Part shown: positions 5,269 through 12,481 of the stretch, piece after piece
Position numbering within the stretch: position 1 is the stretch's first letter
How the letters are laid out: every line of letters starts with the position of its first letter
Assembly (NCBI GenBank): GCA_023485825.1
Contig: JAMCZF010000031.1
Coordinates: 1-12,481 of the forward strand
Direction: 5' to 3'
Origin: Candidatus Martarchaeota archaeon
Lineage (GTDB): Archaea > Micrarchaeota > Micrarchaeia > Micrarchaeales > CABMGC01
DNA: 12,481 nucleotides
Notes under the pieces: generated by a model
Seen by the model: only the letters and a program-made list of their open reading frames with translations
What the model was told of the DNA's origin: nothing
Database searches by the model: none
Translations under genes and position numbers: made by a program

Positions 5269-6671
5269 TACTACCGATACTGCCCCTCTTGGTCCTTATA
5301 CCCTTCCTATCGATAATCCCGATTCTCCTCCTGGAGAAACGCGGCATAAGGGCGACGCAGATAATCGTGTCCTCTGCCGTGCTTGCACTGTCGATTGCTC
5401 TGGTATACGCCATGCGCATCGGCCTCTCAACGGGCTTCAGCTACAGCTACATACCGCTGCTCGGGGTGGACTTCGGCCTGCAGGTCAACGCCATATCGCT
5501 CATACTTGTGCTCATGAGCTCCATTGTGTTCTTCGCCGCTTCCCTTGTATTTGACAGTTTCATAAGGGACAACGAGCGCACATACGGCGTGCTCTTTGCA
5601 TTGGTGCAGGGATCCTCCATGGCTCTTTTCCTGTCTTCAAACCTCCTGGTGCTGTACCTGTTCTGGGAGATAGCCGAGTTCTCGATGTTCTTCATAATCC
5701 TGCTCTTCGGAAGCCTCAACAGGCGCTATGCCGCAATAAAGTTCATAGTCTATTCAATAATATCAAGCATGGCCCTGTTCCTGGGGTTCATTGTGCTGTA
5801 CTTCGGGGTGACGCCACACACCTTCAGCATACAGGGCGTAATAAGCGGAGCGGCAAGCATGCCGCTGCCGATGCAGCTCTACGCCCTGGTCCTGTTGTTT
5901 GTGGCATTCGCCATAAAGACGCCTGTGTTCCCGTTCCATACCTGGCTGCCTGATGCGCATACAGAAGCCCCGACAACTGGCAGCATGGTGCTTGCAGGCG
6001 TTCTGCTCAAGTTCGGAGGCTACGGGTTCATACTGGCCGTGACGATGATACCTCTCGCCGCAAAGTATGCGGTGTTCATGGCAGCGCTGTTCATACTCTC
6101 TGCGGTATACTCCGCGCTGGTCTCGATGCGGCAGCACAACCTCAAGCGCATGATCGCGTACACGAGCATAACAGAGATGAGCATAGTGGTCTTCGCTGTC
6201 GTAGCGCATGCGGCTGGAAGCGCGCAGGCGCTCAACGGGGCGCTGTATGCGATGCTGGCGCACGGCATCGCCGTGTCGCTGATGTTCCTCATGGCCGGCG
6301 CCATATTCGAGGCCTATGGCACCCTTGAGATAAGCGCGCTCAAGGGAGTCATAAGGCACTTCAGGCCCCTTGCATGGCTGTTCATCTTCGGCACATTCGC
6401 CATGGTCGGGCTTCCTCTCACAGCGGGCTTCATAGGCGACCTCCTGGTATTCATAGGCGCGTATGCTGTCTTCGGCATAGTCGCGCTGCTGCCCCTTGCC
6501 GCGATCCTACTGCTAGCCGGCATACTGTTCTGGATAGTGGAAAGGGTGTTCATGTCAGGCAGGGCTACCTGGCCGACTGAGCAGGTGCCCATGGCAATAT
6601 ACTACACCGGCACATTCCTTGCCGTCTCAACCATAGTGCTCGGCGTCCTTCCATTCCTGCTGGTGCACTGA
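5265..6671 (+). CDS. nuoM: Complex I proton-pumping subunit NuoM
   Basis: This antiporter-like membrane subunit of respiratory complex I moves protons in the membrane arm. The product is 468 residues, within the family range, and almost wholly hydrophobic (about 14 membrane helices). NuoM hallmarks are clear: FWE with Glu135 on helix 5, AIKTPVFPFHTW with Lys218 on helix 7, then LPDAHTEAPTTGSMVLAG (229-246), LKRMIAYTS with Lys294, and LAHG with His333. The ATG at 5265 is chosen because the protein then starts MILPILPLL as usual. The longer open frame from 5199 adds a polar, family-unlike leader. The nearest Shine-Dalgarno match (GGGAGG, 5236-5241) is 23 bases away, so translation probably depends on coupling to the upstream ORF through the ATGA overlap. 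It lies on the opposite strand from the other nuo genes and converges on nuoN with a 38-base gap. Confidence 0.93.
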   Translation: MILPILPLLVLIPFLSIIPILLLEKRGIRATQIIVSSAVLALSIALVYAMRIGLSTGFSYSYIPLLGVDFGLQVNAISLILVLMSSIVFFAASLVFDSFIRDNERTYGVLFALVQGSSMALFLSSNLLVLYLFWEIAEFSMFFIILLFGSLNRRYAAIKFIVYSIISSMALFLGFIVLYFGVTPHTFSIQGVISGAASMPLPMQLYALVLLFVAFAIKTPVFPFHTWLPDAHTEAPTTGSMVLAGVLLKFGGYGFILAVTMIPLAAKYAVFMAALFILSAVYSALVSMRQHNLKRMIAYTSITEMSIVVFAVVAHAAGSAQALNGALYAMLAHGIAVSLMFLMAGAIFEAYGTLEISALKGVIRHFRPLAWLFIFGTFAMVGLPLTAGFIGDLLVFIGAYAVFGIVALLPLAAILLLAGILFWIVERVFMSGRATWPTEQVPMAIYYTGTFLAVSTIVLGVLPFLLVH

Positions 6672-6709
6672 GAGAGGCGCGCAGCACAGGGCAATGGCCG
6701 GGCCTCGCA

Positions 6710-8077
6710 TCATGCGAAAAGGTGCGCGGCCGCGGCGCCCACAAGGGTTATCACCGGCTGCGGGTACACCCCCACCGCTACCGTGAGCAACAGGCAGAAG
6801 ACAACGACCATGGCCGCCCGCACCGGCATGCGCGCCTTCCTCTTGCGCTCTTCCAAGGCATACATCGAGATGATGGGCTTTGCGTAGTAGTAAATCGATA
6901 TTATGCTGTTTATTATGCCCAGAAGCGCCAGCCAAAGCAGGCCATTGTTCACGGCGCTCAGGAATATGAGGAGCTTGCCGATGAAGCCCGTCGTGAACGG
7001 CAATCCTATGAGCGAGAGCATGAACAGCGTCAGCGCGAATGCAGCCAGGCGGTTCTCGCGCGCCAGCCCTGCGATGTCGTCTATCGTGTGCTTGTTGCGC
7101 GTCTCAAGCCATGCGACGATGGCGAACATGCCTATAAATATGATTGCATGGGCGAACACCTGGAACAGCGCGCCAGCGATCCCGTCGGGCGCGTACGTGG
7201 CGATGCCTATCAGTATGTAACCGGCCTGCGATATGGATGAATACGCAAGGAGCCGCTTCAGGTTCTTCTGCGCCAGCGCAGCTATGTTCCCGTAGAGCAT
7301 GGTAAACACCGACAGCACCGCCACGACCAGGAATGCTGACCTGTATGTTATGAAGACAAGTATGAGGATCTGAAGCAAGGCTGCGAACCCGGCAGTCTTG
7401 CTCATGCCCCCCATCGTCCCAGTGAGGTAAGCCGGCGCTCCCTCATAGACGTCGGGTATGAGCACGTTGAACGGGAATATCGAGGTCTCGAATCCCATCG
7501 ACGCTATGAATATGATTGCGACAAAGACCATAAGGTATGTATGCGCGCTCTGGCCCAGGTCCAGCGTGCCTGCGCCGCCCAGCGCAAGCGCCATCGCGAA
7601 CGAGAAAAGTGCAATAGATACTGACGCCATTATGAAGAGCTTGACTGCAGATTCCAGGCTGCGCCGCGCAAGCAGCACAGAGAACACCATCGGCATGCTC
7701 ACGAGCTCGAGCCCGAGGAATAATGTGACGAGCGTCGTCGCTCCTGAAACAAGATACATGCCGACAAGCATCAACGCGCCGAGCATCGCCAGCTCGCAGT
7801 AATCCTCAGCGAACTCATAGTAAAGCGCGTTTGCGAGGATCATGCCAATGGCAAACAGCAGCATGAAGAACATCGAGAAGCTGTTCACCGAGACCAGCCC
7901 AAGGTACACTGAATCCTGGCCTGACGCGTACAGGTACGATACCAGGATCACGAGAAGCAACAGCACAATCCCGTTGAGCGCGAACTGCCACTCCTTCTTG
8001 TATGCGGCAAGCAGTGCTATATTGCCCAGAACGAGGGCAGCGAGAAGCGCAAAGAATGCGTACATTGCGTACATCAT
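6710..8077 (-). CDS. nuoN: Complex I proton-pumping subunit NuoN
   Basis: This is the antiporter-like subunit nearest the hydrophilic arm: 455 residues, about 14 membrane helices. The family signature is FPFNVLIPDVYEGAP (201-215), followed by MSKTAGFAALLQ (225-236), LKRLLAYSSISQAGYI (273-288) and GLPFTTGFIGKL (358-369). Glu124 on helix 5, Lys227, Lys274, Lys368 and Lys400 are present. The helix-7 lysine normally preceding the PFH motif is Glu197 here (GFETSIFPF), and the His of PFH is Asn204. It is the last gene of the minus-strand nuo operon. The ATG at 8077 lies 4 bases after the nuoL stop, with AGGT just upstream; a second ATG at 8074 is possible. No T-run terminator lies in the gap to nuoM. 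Confidence 0.92.
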   Translation of the reverse strand: MMYAMYAFFALLAALVLGNIALLAAYKKEWQFALNGIVLLLLVILVSYLYASGQDSVYLGLVSVNSFSMFFMLLFAIGMILANALYYEFAEDYCELAMLGALMLVGMYLVSGATTLVTLFLGLELVSMPMVFSVLLARRSLESAVKLFIMASVSIALFSFAMALALGGAGTLDLGQSAHTYLMVFVAIIFIASMGFETSIFPFNVLIPDVYEGAPAYLTGTMGGMSKTAGFAALLQILILVFITYRSAFLVVAVLSVFTMLYGNIAALAQKNLKRLLAYSSISQAGYILIGIATYAPDGIAGALFQVFAHAIIFIGMFAIVAWLETRNKHTIDDIAGLARENRLAAFALTLFMLSLIGLPFTTGFIGKLLIFLSAVNNGLLWLALLGIINSIISIYYYAKPIISMYALEERKRKARMPVRAAMVVVFCLLLTVAVGVYPQPVITLVGAAAAHLFA

Positions 8078-8081
8078 GATC

Positions 8082-9839
8082 TTACCTTGCCATGTAAACG
8101 AGCACTACCGTTGCCACCATGGCCGCCGAAAGCGTAAGCACGTAATAGTTTATCTCGCCGTAGGAGATCCTGCGCACGAATGCCGCAGAGCCGTAGAGCG
8201 ACATTCCTATGCCCCTGAACGCGGAGTCTATGCCGCGCTCGAGCATGACGGCTCCTGATGCCATGCCAAGCACGAACGCCGCAACGGCCCTGTACAGCGA
8301 ATTGAAGAGCCATCTGCTGTAAAGTACCCTGTTGGCCATAATGTTCATCACGCCCACGCGCTTCCTGAATACCGCATAGCTCGACAGCGCGCCTGCGACC
8401 GCGATGCCCGTCACTATCGCTGCGTCGGCCGGATCGATGACCAGGTTAGATGCCACGGCGTACGGCATGCGGAACGTGCCCATGAAGTAGAGCACGCCGA
8501 GCGATGCCAGCACCGTGGCCACTCCCAGCGCCGCGGCACTGTACGACATGCTCCTAGGTATTGCTTCAAAGCCCACCGCATCCCGCGCCTTCTCGTCCCT
8601 CTGCTCCGTGAACAGGAACCACCTGAAGATGTAGAAGCTCGTGAGCAGCCCGAACGCGTTGAGTATCACATAATATGCGAGGTTGGCGGAGAACGCGCTT
8701 CCGATCGCGCTGCTTGCAAAGAAGCCGTCGAACGGCACAAAGCCCGCCAGGGAGAGCACCCCGAATATTGTCGCGACATACAGGACCCTGTTGCGCCTTA
8801 GCCCGGATATCTGGGTTATGTCCTCGTTGTCTGTTGCCTTCATCATCGCCCCTGAACTGAAGAACAACAGGGCCTTGTAGAAGCTCTGCGCGAAGAAGAG
8901 AAACACCCCCGCAATCACCGCGCCCGATGCCACAGCGAAGATCATGAGCCCGAGCTCCTGCACTGTCGAGTATGCTATCACCCTCTTCACCTGCCTCTCC
9001 TTGAGCGCGTTCGTCGTCGCTATCGCGGCCGTAATCAGGCCGAATACCGATATCGCCGGCGCCAGGCCGGCGCCTGATATCATGGGCAGCAGAAGCATGA
9101 TCAGGAAGACGCCGGCCTTTACCATCGTCGTGGAGTGCAGGAATGCCGATACAGGGGCCGGACCCTCCATTGCGTCTGCCAGCCACTCCTGGAACGGGAG
9201 CTGCGCAGACTTCGTCAGCGCCGCCACGGCGAGGAGCGCCACTGACACGAGCGCGGCCCCCGGATCTGCAGAAAAGCCGGCAATGACCCCGGAGAACGTG
9301 AGCGTCTTGAACGCGACAGCCATGACCGCTATCGCGGCGAGCATTGCCATGTCGCCTATGAGCACTATTGATATGGCCTTGCGCGCCGCGGCGTTGGCGC
9401 TCTCCCTCTCGTTCCAGAAGCCTATGAGGAGGTAGCTTGTCAGGCTGAGGAACTCCCATGCGATGAAGATTGTTATGAAGCTTCCGGACATGGCGAAGAG
9501 CGCCATCGCGGCCTCAAACGCGAGCATCTCCGCATAAAACCTGCGCTGCTGGCTGAGGGTGTCCATGAAGCCGAAGGAGTACAGCATTACGAGCGGAGCT
9601 ATGCCGAGCACCATGGCGAGCAAGAGCAGGTTGAGCTGTGACACGCTGGTCACTATCCCGAACGCGAAGCCTGCAGAGCTGAACCACTGGAGAACGTATG
9701 TCCCGCTGCTTACGAGAGGGAGCAGGGCCAATGACGCGAGTGATCCTGCAAGCGCTATGAACCTTGAAAGACCCTGCGGCGCGACTGCTGCTGCACCCAG
9801 AGCGGCAAGCAACGGAACAAGCAAGAGCAATACCAGCAT
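8082..9839 (-). CDS. nuoL: Complex I proton-pumping subunit NuoL
   Basis: This is the distal antiporter-like subunit that carries the long lateral helix of the membrane arm. It has 585 residues, slightly shorter than Escherichia coli NuoL. Hallmarks are WEFLSLTSYLLIGFW (128-142), TKSAQLPFQEWLADAMEGP (209-227) with Lys210, FLHSTTMVKAG (233-243) with His235, VKRVIAYST (284-292) and YKALLFFSSGAMM (321-333) with Lys322. Glu129 and Asp163 are also kept. Several other charged or histidine positions important in E. coli are replaced (see findings). The C-terminus (about 500-585) has an amphipathic stretch and a last membrane helix, consistent with the lateral arm. The ATG at 9839 lies one base after the nuoK stop, with GAGGTGG 6 bases upstream. 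Confidence 0.93.
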   Translation of the reverse strand: MLVLLLLVPLLAALGAAAVAPQGLSRFIALAGSLASLALLPLVSSGTYVLQWFSSAGFAFGIVTSVSQLNLLLLAMVLGIAPLVMLYSFGFMDTLSQQRRFYAEMLAFEAAMALFAMSGSFITIFIAWEFLSLTSYLLIGFWNERESANAAARKAISIVLIGDMAMLAAIAVMAVAFKTLTFSGVIAGFSADPGAALVSVALLAVAALTKSAQLPFQEWLADAMEGPAPVSAFLHSTTMVKAGVFLIMLLLPMISGAGLAPAISVFGLITAAIATTNALKERQVKRVIAYSTVQELGLMIFAVASGAVIAGVFLFFAQSFYKALLFFSSGAMMKATDNEDITQISGLRRNRVLYVATIFGVLSLAGFVPFDGFFASSAIGSAFSANLAYYVILNAFGLLTSFYIFRWFLFTEQRDEKARDAVGFEAIPRSMSYSAAALGVATVLASLGVLYFMGTFRMPYAVASNLVIDPADAAIVTGIAVAGALSSYAVFRKRVGVMNIMANRVLYSRWLFNSLYRAVAAFVLGMASGAVMLERGIDSAFRGIGMSLYGSAAFVRRISYGEINYYVLTLSAAMVATVVLVYMAR

Positions 9840-9840
9840 G

Positions 9841-10146
9841 CTACCACCTCAACCTCGAGAGCAGGGACACGTCGAAGCTGTAGCCCCTGGACTTCATGTA
9901 GACGTAGAATGCGACCAGCGTTATTATCTCGATAGAGGCCACGGCCCATATGGACAGCAATGCCATGGCCCCGATGGCAGAGCCCTGAAGATAAGACATG
10001 AAGCCTACCACGGCAATTGTGCTTGCAAGGAAGATAAGCTCCACGGCGAGCATTATCACAATCAGGTTCCGCTCAACAGCTATGGCCGCAAGCGCTATGC
10101 CGACGAGGGCGACGCATGCCCCTATGATGTACACAAGCCCTATCAC
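9841..10146 (-). CDS. nuoK: Complex I membrane subunit NuoK
   Basis: This small antiporter-like subunit (Mrp MnhC type) has three membrane helices. The GTG at 10146 gives 101 residues, the normal NuoK length, and places the two conserved membrane glutamates at 36 (LAVELIF) and 73 (VASIEII), matching the known E. coli positions 36 and 72. The open frame extends upstream to 10266, but that extension is polar, overlaps nuoJ and is not NuoK-like. The GTG overlaps the nuoJ TGA as GTGA, indicating translational coupling. The C-terminus is short and basic. Confidence 0.92.
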   Translation of the reverse strand: MIGLVYIIGACVALVGIALAAIAVERNLIVIMLAVELIFLASTIAVVGFMSYLQGSAIGAMALLSIWAVASIEIITLVAFYVYMKSRGYSFDVSLLSRLRW

Positions 10147-10616
10147 ACGACCAGCCTCACGAACCTCCTTATCACAAGGACGCTCGCCATCGCGGCGCCG
10201 AACAGCGCCAGAGAGATCACGAAGATGAAAGGCCAGTACTGGCCCAGGGCGGCAGCGAAGTACCAATACGATCCCTGGTTTGCGGGCTGCCCGTCCCCTA
10301 CGCCCATGAGCATGACTGACAGCCCCGCGGCAAACACAACCGCGAGAGCCACAAGCGCGTATCTGTTCCCGAACTCACGGTGCTCCGAGGACACTGCGAC
10401 CATAAGATATGTGGACAGACCGCCGACGAACACGAAAAGCTGCAGCAGCGCTATGAAGCCCTGCCCGATCATGTAGAACACCACGGCGCTGCCCAAGAAC
10501 GACAGCGTGATCGCGACCACGGCGCGCATCAGGCTCCTCTGGAAAAATACTGCAAGCGCCGCGCCTACGGTGAACACGGCGAACGCCGCAGACGCTGAAA
10601 AACCGAGGTCAAGCAT
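10143..10616 (-). CDS. nuoJ: Complex I membrane subunit NuoJ
   Basis: This membrane-arm subunit contains the pi-bulged helix 3 that couples quinone chemistry to proton pumping. With the ATG at 10616 it has 157 residues and five likely membrane helices. The helix-3 segment LQLFVFVGGLSTYL (59-72) corresponds to the family's VYxGA motif with Phe63 in place of the usual Tyr. The ATG is preferred because AGGTG lies 6 bases upstream; a GTG at 10625 with GGAG 3 bases away would add three residues. The gene sits between nuoI (stop at 10626-10628) and nuoK (4-base overlap). Sequence conservation in NuoJ is low, and position in the operon adds much of the confidence. Confidence 0.9.
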   Translation of the reverse strand: MLDLGFSASAAFAVFTVGAALAVFFQRSLMRAVVAITLSFLGSAVVFYMIGQGFIALLQLFVFVGGLSTYLMVAVSSEHREFGNRYALVALAVVFAAGLSVMLMGVGDGQPANQGSYWYFAAALGQYWPFIFVISLALFGAAMASVLVIRRFVRLVV

Positions 10617-10625
10617 GGCACGCAC

Positions 10626-10988
10626 CTACTCCAGCTCCTCCGGCCTTTTTATGAACTCCCTCTTGTCATAGGCCTCTAGGACCTCATAGTTCTTCGTAAG
10701 GGTGAGGCACTTCGGCGGGCAAACCTCGGCGCAAAGCGCGCAGAACAGGCACCGCTCAATGCCTATCTGCGGCATCTTCTTTATCCCCCTGTCCGTAGGG
10801 ACCTCCACCATTGTTATCGTCTGGTTGGGGCATATTATGGCGCACGCAGAGCAGCTTATGCACGTGCTCATGTCGAGCTTTAGCATGCTGCGATAGCTGT
10901 CCGGCAGCGACTCCTTCTCCTCCGGGTACTGTATGGTGAACCTCTTCCTTCCGAGGGCCTTTACAGTTTCAACCATGGGCCTTAGCAT
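10626..10988 (-). CDS. nuoI: Complex I iron-sulfur subunit NuoI
   Basis: This peripheral-arm subunit carries two 4Fe-4S clusters (N6a and N6b) that pass electrons towards cluster N2 and quinone. It has 120 residues. The two ferredoxin motifs are plain: Cys43, 46, 49 and 53 (CISCSACAIICP) and Cys80, 83, 86 and 90 (CLFCALCAEVCP). The basic, amphipathic N-terminus (KALGRKRFT) and YPEEKESLPDSYR precede the clusters as in other NuoI proteins. It is shorter than E. coli NuoI (about 180 aa), with little after the second motif. The ATG at 10988 follows the nuoH stop by 4 bases, with AAGGG upstream. Confidence 0.95.
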   Translation of the reverse strand: MLRPMVETVKALGRKRFTIQYPEEKESLPDSYRSMLKLDMSTCISCSACAIICPNQTITMVEVPTDRGIKKMPQIGIERCLFCALCAEVCPPKCLTLTKNYEVLEAYDKREFIKRPEELE

Positions 10989-10992
10989 ATCA

Positions 10993-11997
10993 TCAACCCT
11001 TCAATATGATGAACGTAACTAAAAGGTTTACTATCGACAACGGCAACAGGTACAGCCACCCTATCCTCAAGACCTTGTCGATCCTGAGGCGCACAACCGT
11101 GGCTCGCACAATGATGATGAACAATGACACCACGAATGCCTTGACAAGCAGCCATGCGAGCGGCGGCAGAAGCGGCCCTGCCCAGCCGGAGAGAAACAAT
11201 ATGCTTATGAGAAGCGATCCCATGAACATGCGGGTGTAATCGAGCAGCAGAGCCACCGCGTAGTATGGCCCGCTGGCTTCGGTTAGCCAGCCGGCGATGA
11301 GCTCTGAATCTGCCTCGCGCAAATCGAACGGCGGCCGCTCCATCTCCGCAAGCATAGTTATGAAGAACACAACAAACCCCAGGGGCATCAGCAATGCGAA
11401 GGGCATGCTGCCCTGCGCGCTTATCACGCCCTGTATGCTGAAGCCGCCCGAGGCAAGCGCTATTGTCGCTACCACTATGATGAGCGGTATGCCGTAGCCT
11501 ATGAGCATGAGCACCGACCTCTGCGCGCCAAGCTCGCCGAACTTGTTGCCGCTTGCAAAGCCAGCCAGGAACACAAGGATCGGCGAAAAGCCGAACACGA
11601 CGAAGACCAGAAGAAGGCCGAGCCCGAAATCAGTGGCGAGAAGCGACGGGGTGAGCGGAAGGAGAAGTATGATGAAGACTGCGATGGCGACGAGCCCCAC
11701 GAAAGAGAGCGCCATCATCGCCCTGTCTGCATTGTCCGGGTACCTGACCTCTTTGGCCATGAGCTTGACGAGGTCTGCAAGGTTCTGCAGGAACCCGAAC
11801 GCGCCCACGCGGTTCGGGCCATGCCTGTACTGCGCCTTGGCTATAACCTTCCTTTCAACCCATCCGAACACATAGGCGTAGACTGACATGAGTACCGACA
11901 CGAGTATCGCGTATACCGCAATGAAGGCGATTGACACTAACGCGTCAGGCGAGTTTATGCCGGATTGTATAAAAGGCTCTATGCTACCTATCAACAT
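10993..11997 (-). CDS. nuoH: Complex I membrane subunit NuoH
   Basis: NuoH anchors the peripheral arm in the membrane and forms part of the quinone chamber. It has 334 residues and about eight membrane helices. Family motifs are WVERKVIAKAQYRHGPNRVG (46-65) and the loop EMERPPFDLREADSELIAGW (about 218-237), followed by LTEASGPYYA. The acidic loop matches the family's quinone-site loop. The ATG at 11997 overlaps the end of nuoD by 14 bases and has GGTGA 6 bases upstream, which indicates coupling. No in-frame start between 11997 and the first helix fits better. Confidence 0.95.
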   Translation of the reverse strand: MLIGSIEPFIQSGINSPDALVSIAFIAVYAILVSVLMSVYAYVFGWVERKVIAKAQYRHGPNRVGAFGFLQNLADLVKLMAKEVRYPDNADRAMMALSFVGLVAIAVFIILLLPLTPSLLATDFGLGLLLVFVVFGFSPILVFLAGFASGNKFGELGAQRSVLMLIGYGIPLIIVVATIALASGGFSIQGVISAQGSMPFALLMPLGFVVFFITMLAEMERPPFDLREADSELIAGWLTEASGPYYAVALLLDYTRMFMGSLLISILFLSGWAGPLLPPLAWLLVKAFVVSLFIIIVRATVVRLRIDKVLRIGWLYLLPLSIVNLLVTFIILKG

Positions 11998-12475
11998 CAG
12001 CCATCACCACGTCCAATGAACCTAGAATTGGGTAAAGGTCCGCAAGTCTGTGCCCCTTTGCAATATGGCCCAGGGCATGCAGGTTTATGAAGACAGGCGA
12101 GCGTATCGCGAGCCTGTACGGCTTCTGGTCCCCTGCGACCATGTACATGAGCTCCTCCCCCCTCGGCACTTCCCTCGACACCGCTACAACATTGTTCTTC
12201 ACTGGCGGCATGCGCAGCTTCACCATCTGCCCTGACGGGTCGCCGCCTGGCATCTTCCTGAATGCCTCCCTGACCAGCCTTATGCTCTCCCGCATCTCCA
12301 TCACCCTCAGCCTGTACCTTGAGAAGCAGTCGCCGCCGTTAAGCACCATTCCGCGGAAGTTAAGCTCCTTGTAGAAGTAATAGGCATTGTTGGCCCTCAC
12401 GTCATAATCGACCCCGGATGCGCGCAGCACAGGGCCTGAAACGCCGAGCCCGATCGCGTCGTCCTTGGTAAGCAC
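11984..12475 (-). CDS. nuoD: Complex I 49-kDa subunit NuoD, C-terminal part
   Basis: NuoD forms the quinone-binding cavity of the peripheral arm with NuoB. Only about 163 residues of the usual 370-420 are in the window. They match the C-terminal half: GPVLRASGVDYDVR, then NGGDCFSRYRLRVMEMRES and, near the end, LHALGHIAKGHRLADLYPIL with VVMADVDR at the C-terminus. The frame can open at GTG 12475 (GVLTKDDAIGLGV), but this lies within the domain in normal NuoD. The codon two before it, at the window edge (12481-12479), is TAG. The gene may be truncated or broken there, or the last bases may be an assembly error. The GTG at 12475 is therefore unlikely to be a native start. Confidence 0.85.
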   Translation of the reverse strand: MLTKDDAIGLGVSGPVLRASGVDYDVRANNAYYFYKELNFRGMVLNGGDCFSRYRLRVMEMRESIRLVREAFRKMPGGDPSGQMVKLRMPPVKNNVVAVSREVPRGEELMYMVAGDQKPYRLAIRSPVFINLHALGHIAKGHRLADLYPILGSLDVVMADVDR

Positions 12476-12481
12476 TCCCTA

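Noticed and set aside
9180..9220. NuoL motif QEWLADAM differing from the usual HTWLPDAM as an anomaly
   Set aside because: E. coli NuoL, as I recall it, also has Gln and WLADAM here, so it is normal variation.
8566..9459. Minus-strand 297-residue open frame inside nuoL
   Set aside because: It is an alternative frame of a well-supported nuoL, with shadow-like composition rich in Arg, Gly and His and no recognisable domain.
9559..10476. Plus-strand 305-residue open frame
   Set aside because: It is antisense to nuoL, nuoK and nuoJ, and has low-complexity Ala/Ser/Thr/Pro composition typical of shadows in GC-rich third-position genes.
1..12481. CRISPR arrays or toxin-antitoxin pairs
   Set aside because: No regularly spaced repeats and no small two-gene modules with known patterns were visible.

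Overview
The window looks like an archaeal chromosome fragment, possibly an acidophilic DPANN/ARMAN-type (Micrarchaeota-like) or Thermoplasmata-related lineage. The domain-level call rests on TATA-type promoters at textbook spacing, a tandem OB-fold RPA-like protein, heavy use of AGG and ATA codons, and T-run ends. The lineage guess is inference only. Both edges cut or abut genes: aspS at the left lacks its first residues, and nuoD at the right is only a C-terminal part.

Left block (1-3619, + strand): a bacterial-type aspartyl-tRNA synthetase, a 176-base spacer with a TATA-like box and a possible 32-38-residue ORF, then two tandem beta-carbonic-anhydrase-like genes. The second keeps the full Cys/Asp-Arg/His-x-x-Cys zinc site. 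The first keeps Cys-x-Asp-x-Arg and the His, but its second Cys is one residue out of register. Both proteins seem to carry a degenerate second lobe.

Middle block (3620-4896): the 305-base gap after the carbonic anhydrase pair holds the best candidate for something new. It looks like a minus-strand structured RNA gene starting at about 3841, with a TATA box centred 26 bases upstream. Its 5' 84 bases fold into a compact three-way junction, more helices follow, and a U6 run lies at 3622-3627. Helices P1 and P4 contain G-U pairs that would be A-C mismatches on the other strand, so the RNA is on the minus strand. Next come an RPA-like two-OB-fold gene on the minus strand and a divergent promoter region with an imperfect palindrome at 4812-4837.

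Right block (4897-12481): respiratory complex I membrane-arm genes. A short ORF resembling the N-terminus of an IS200/IS605 TnpB has its own TATA box and overlaps the nuoM start as ATGA. nuoM runs on + and converges on a tight minus-strand operon transcribed nuoD-nuoH-nuoI-nuoJ-nuoK-nuoL-nuoN, with gaps of 1-4 bases or short overlaps. The products would form the quinone-proximal module (NuoD, NuoI, NuoH) and the proton-pumping arm (NuoJ, K, L, M, N). NuoL and NuoN lack several charged residues that are important in the Escherichia coli proteins. The first complete codon at the right edge, in frame with nuoD, is TAG.
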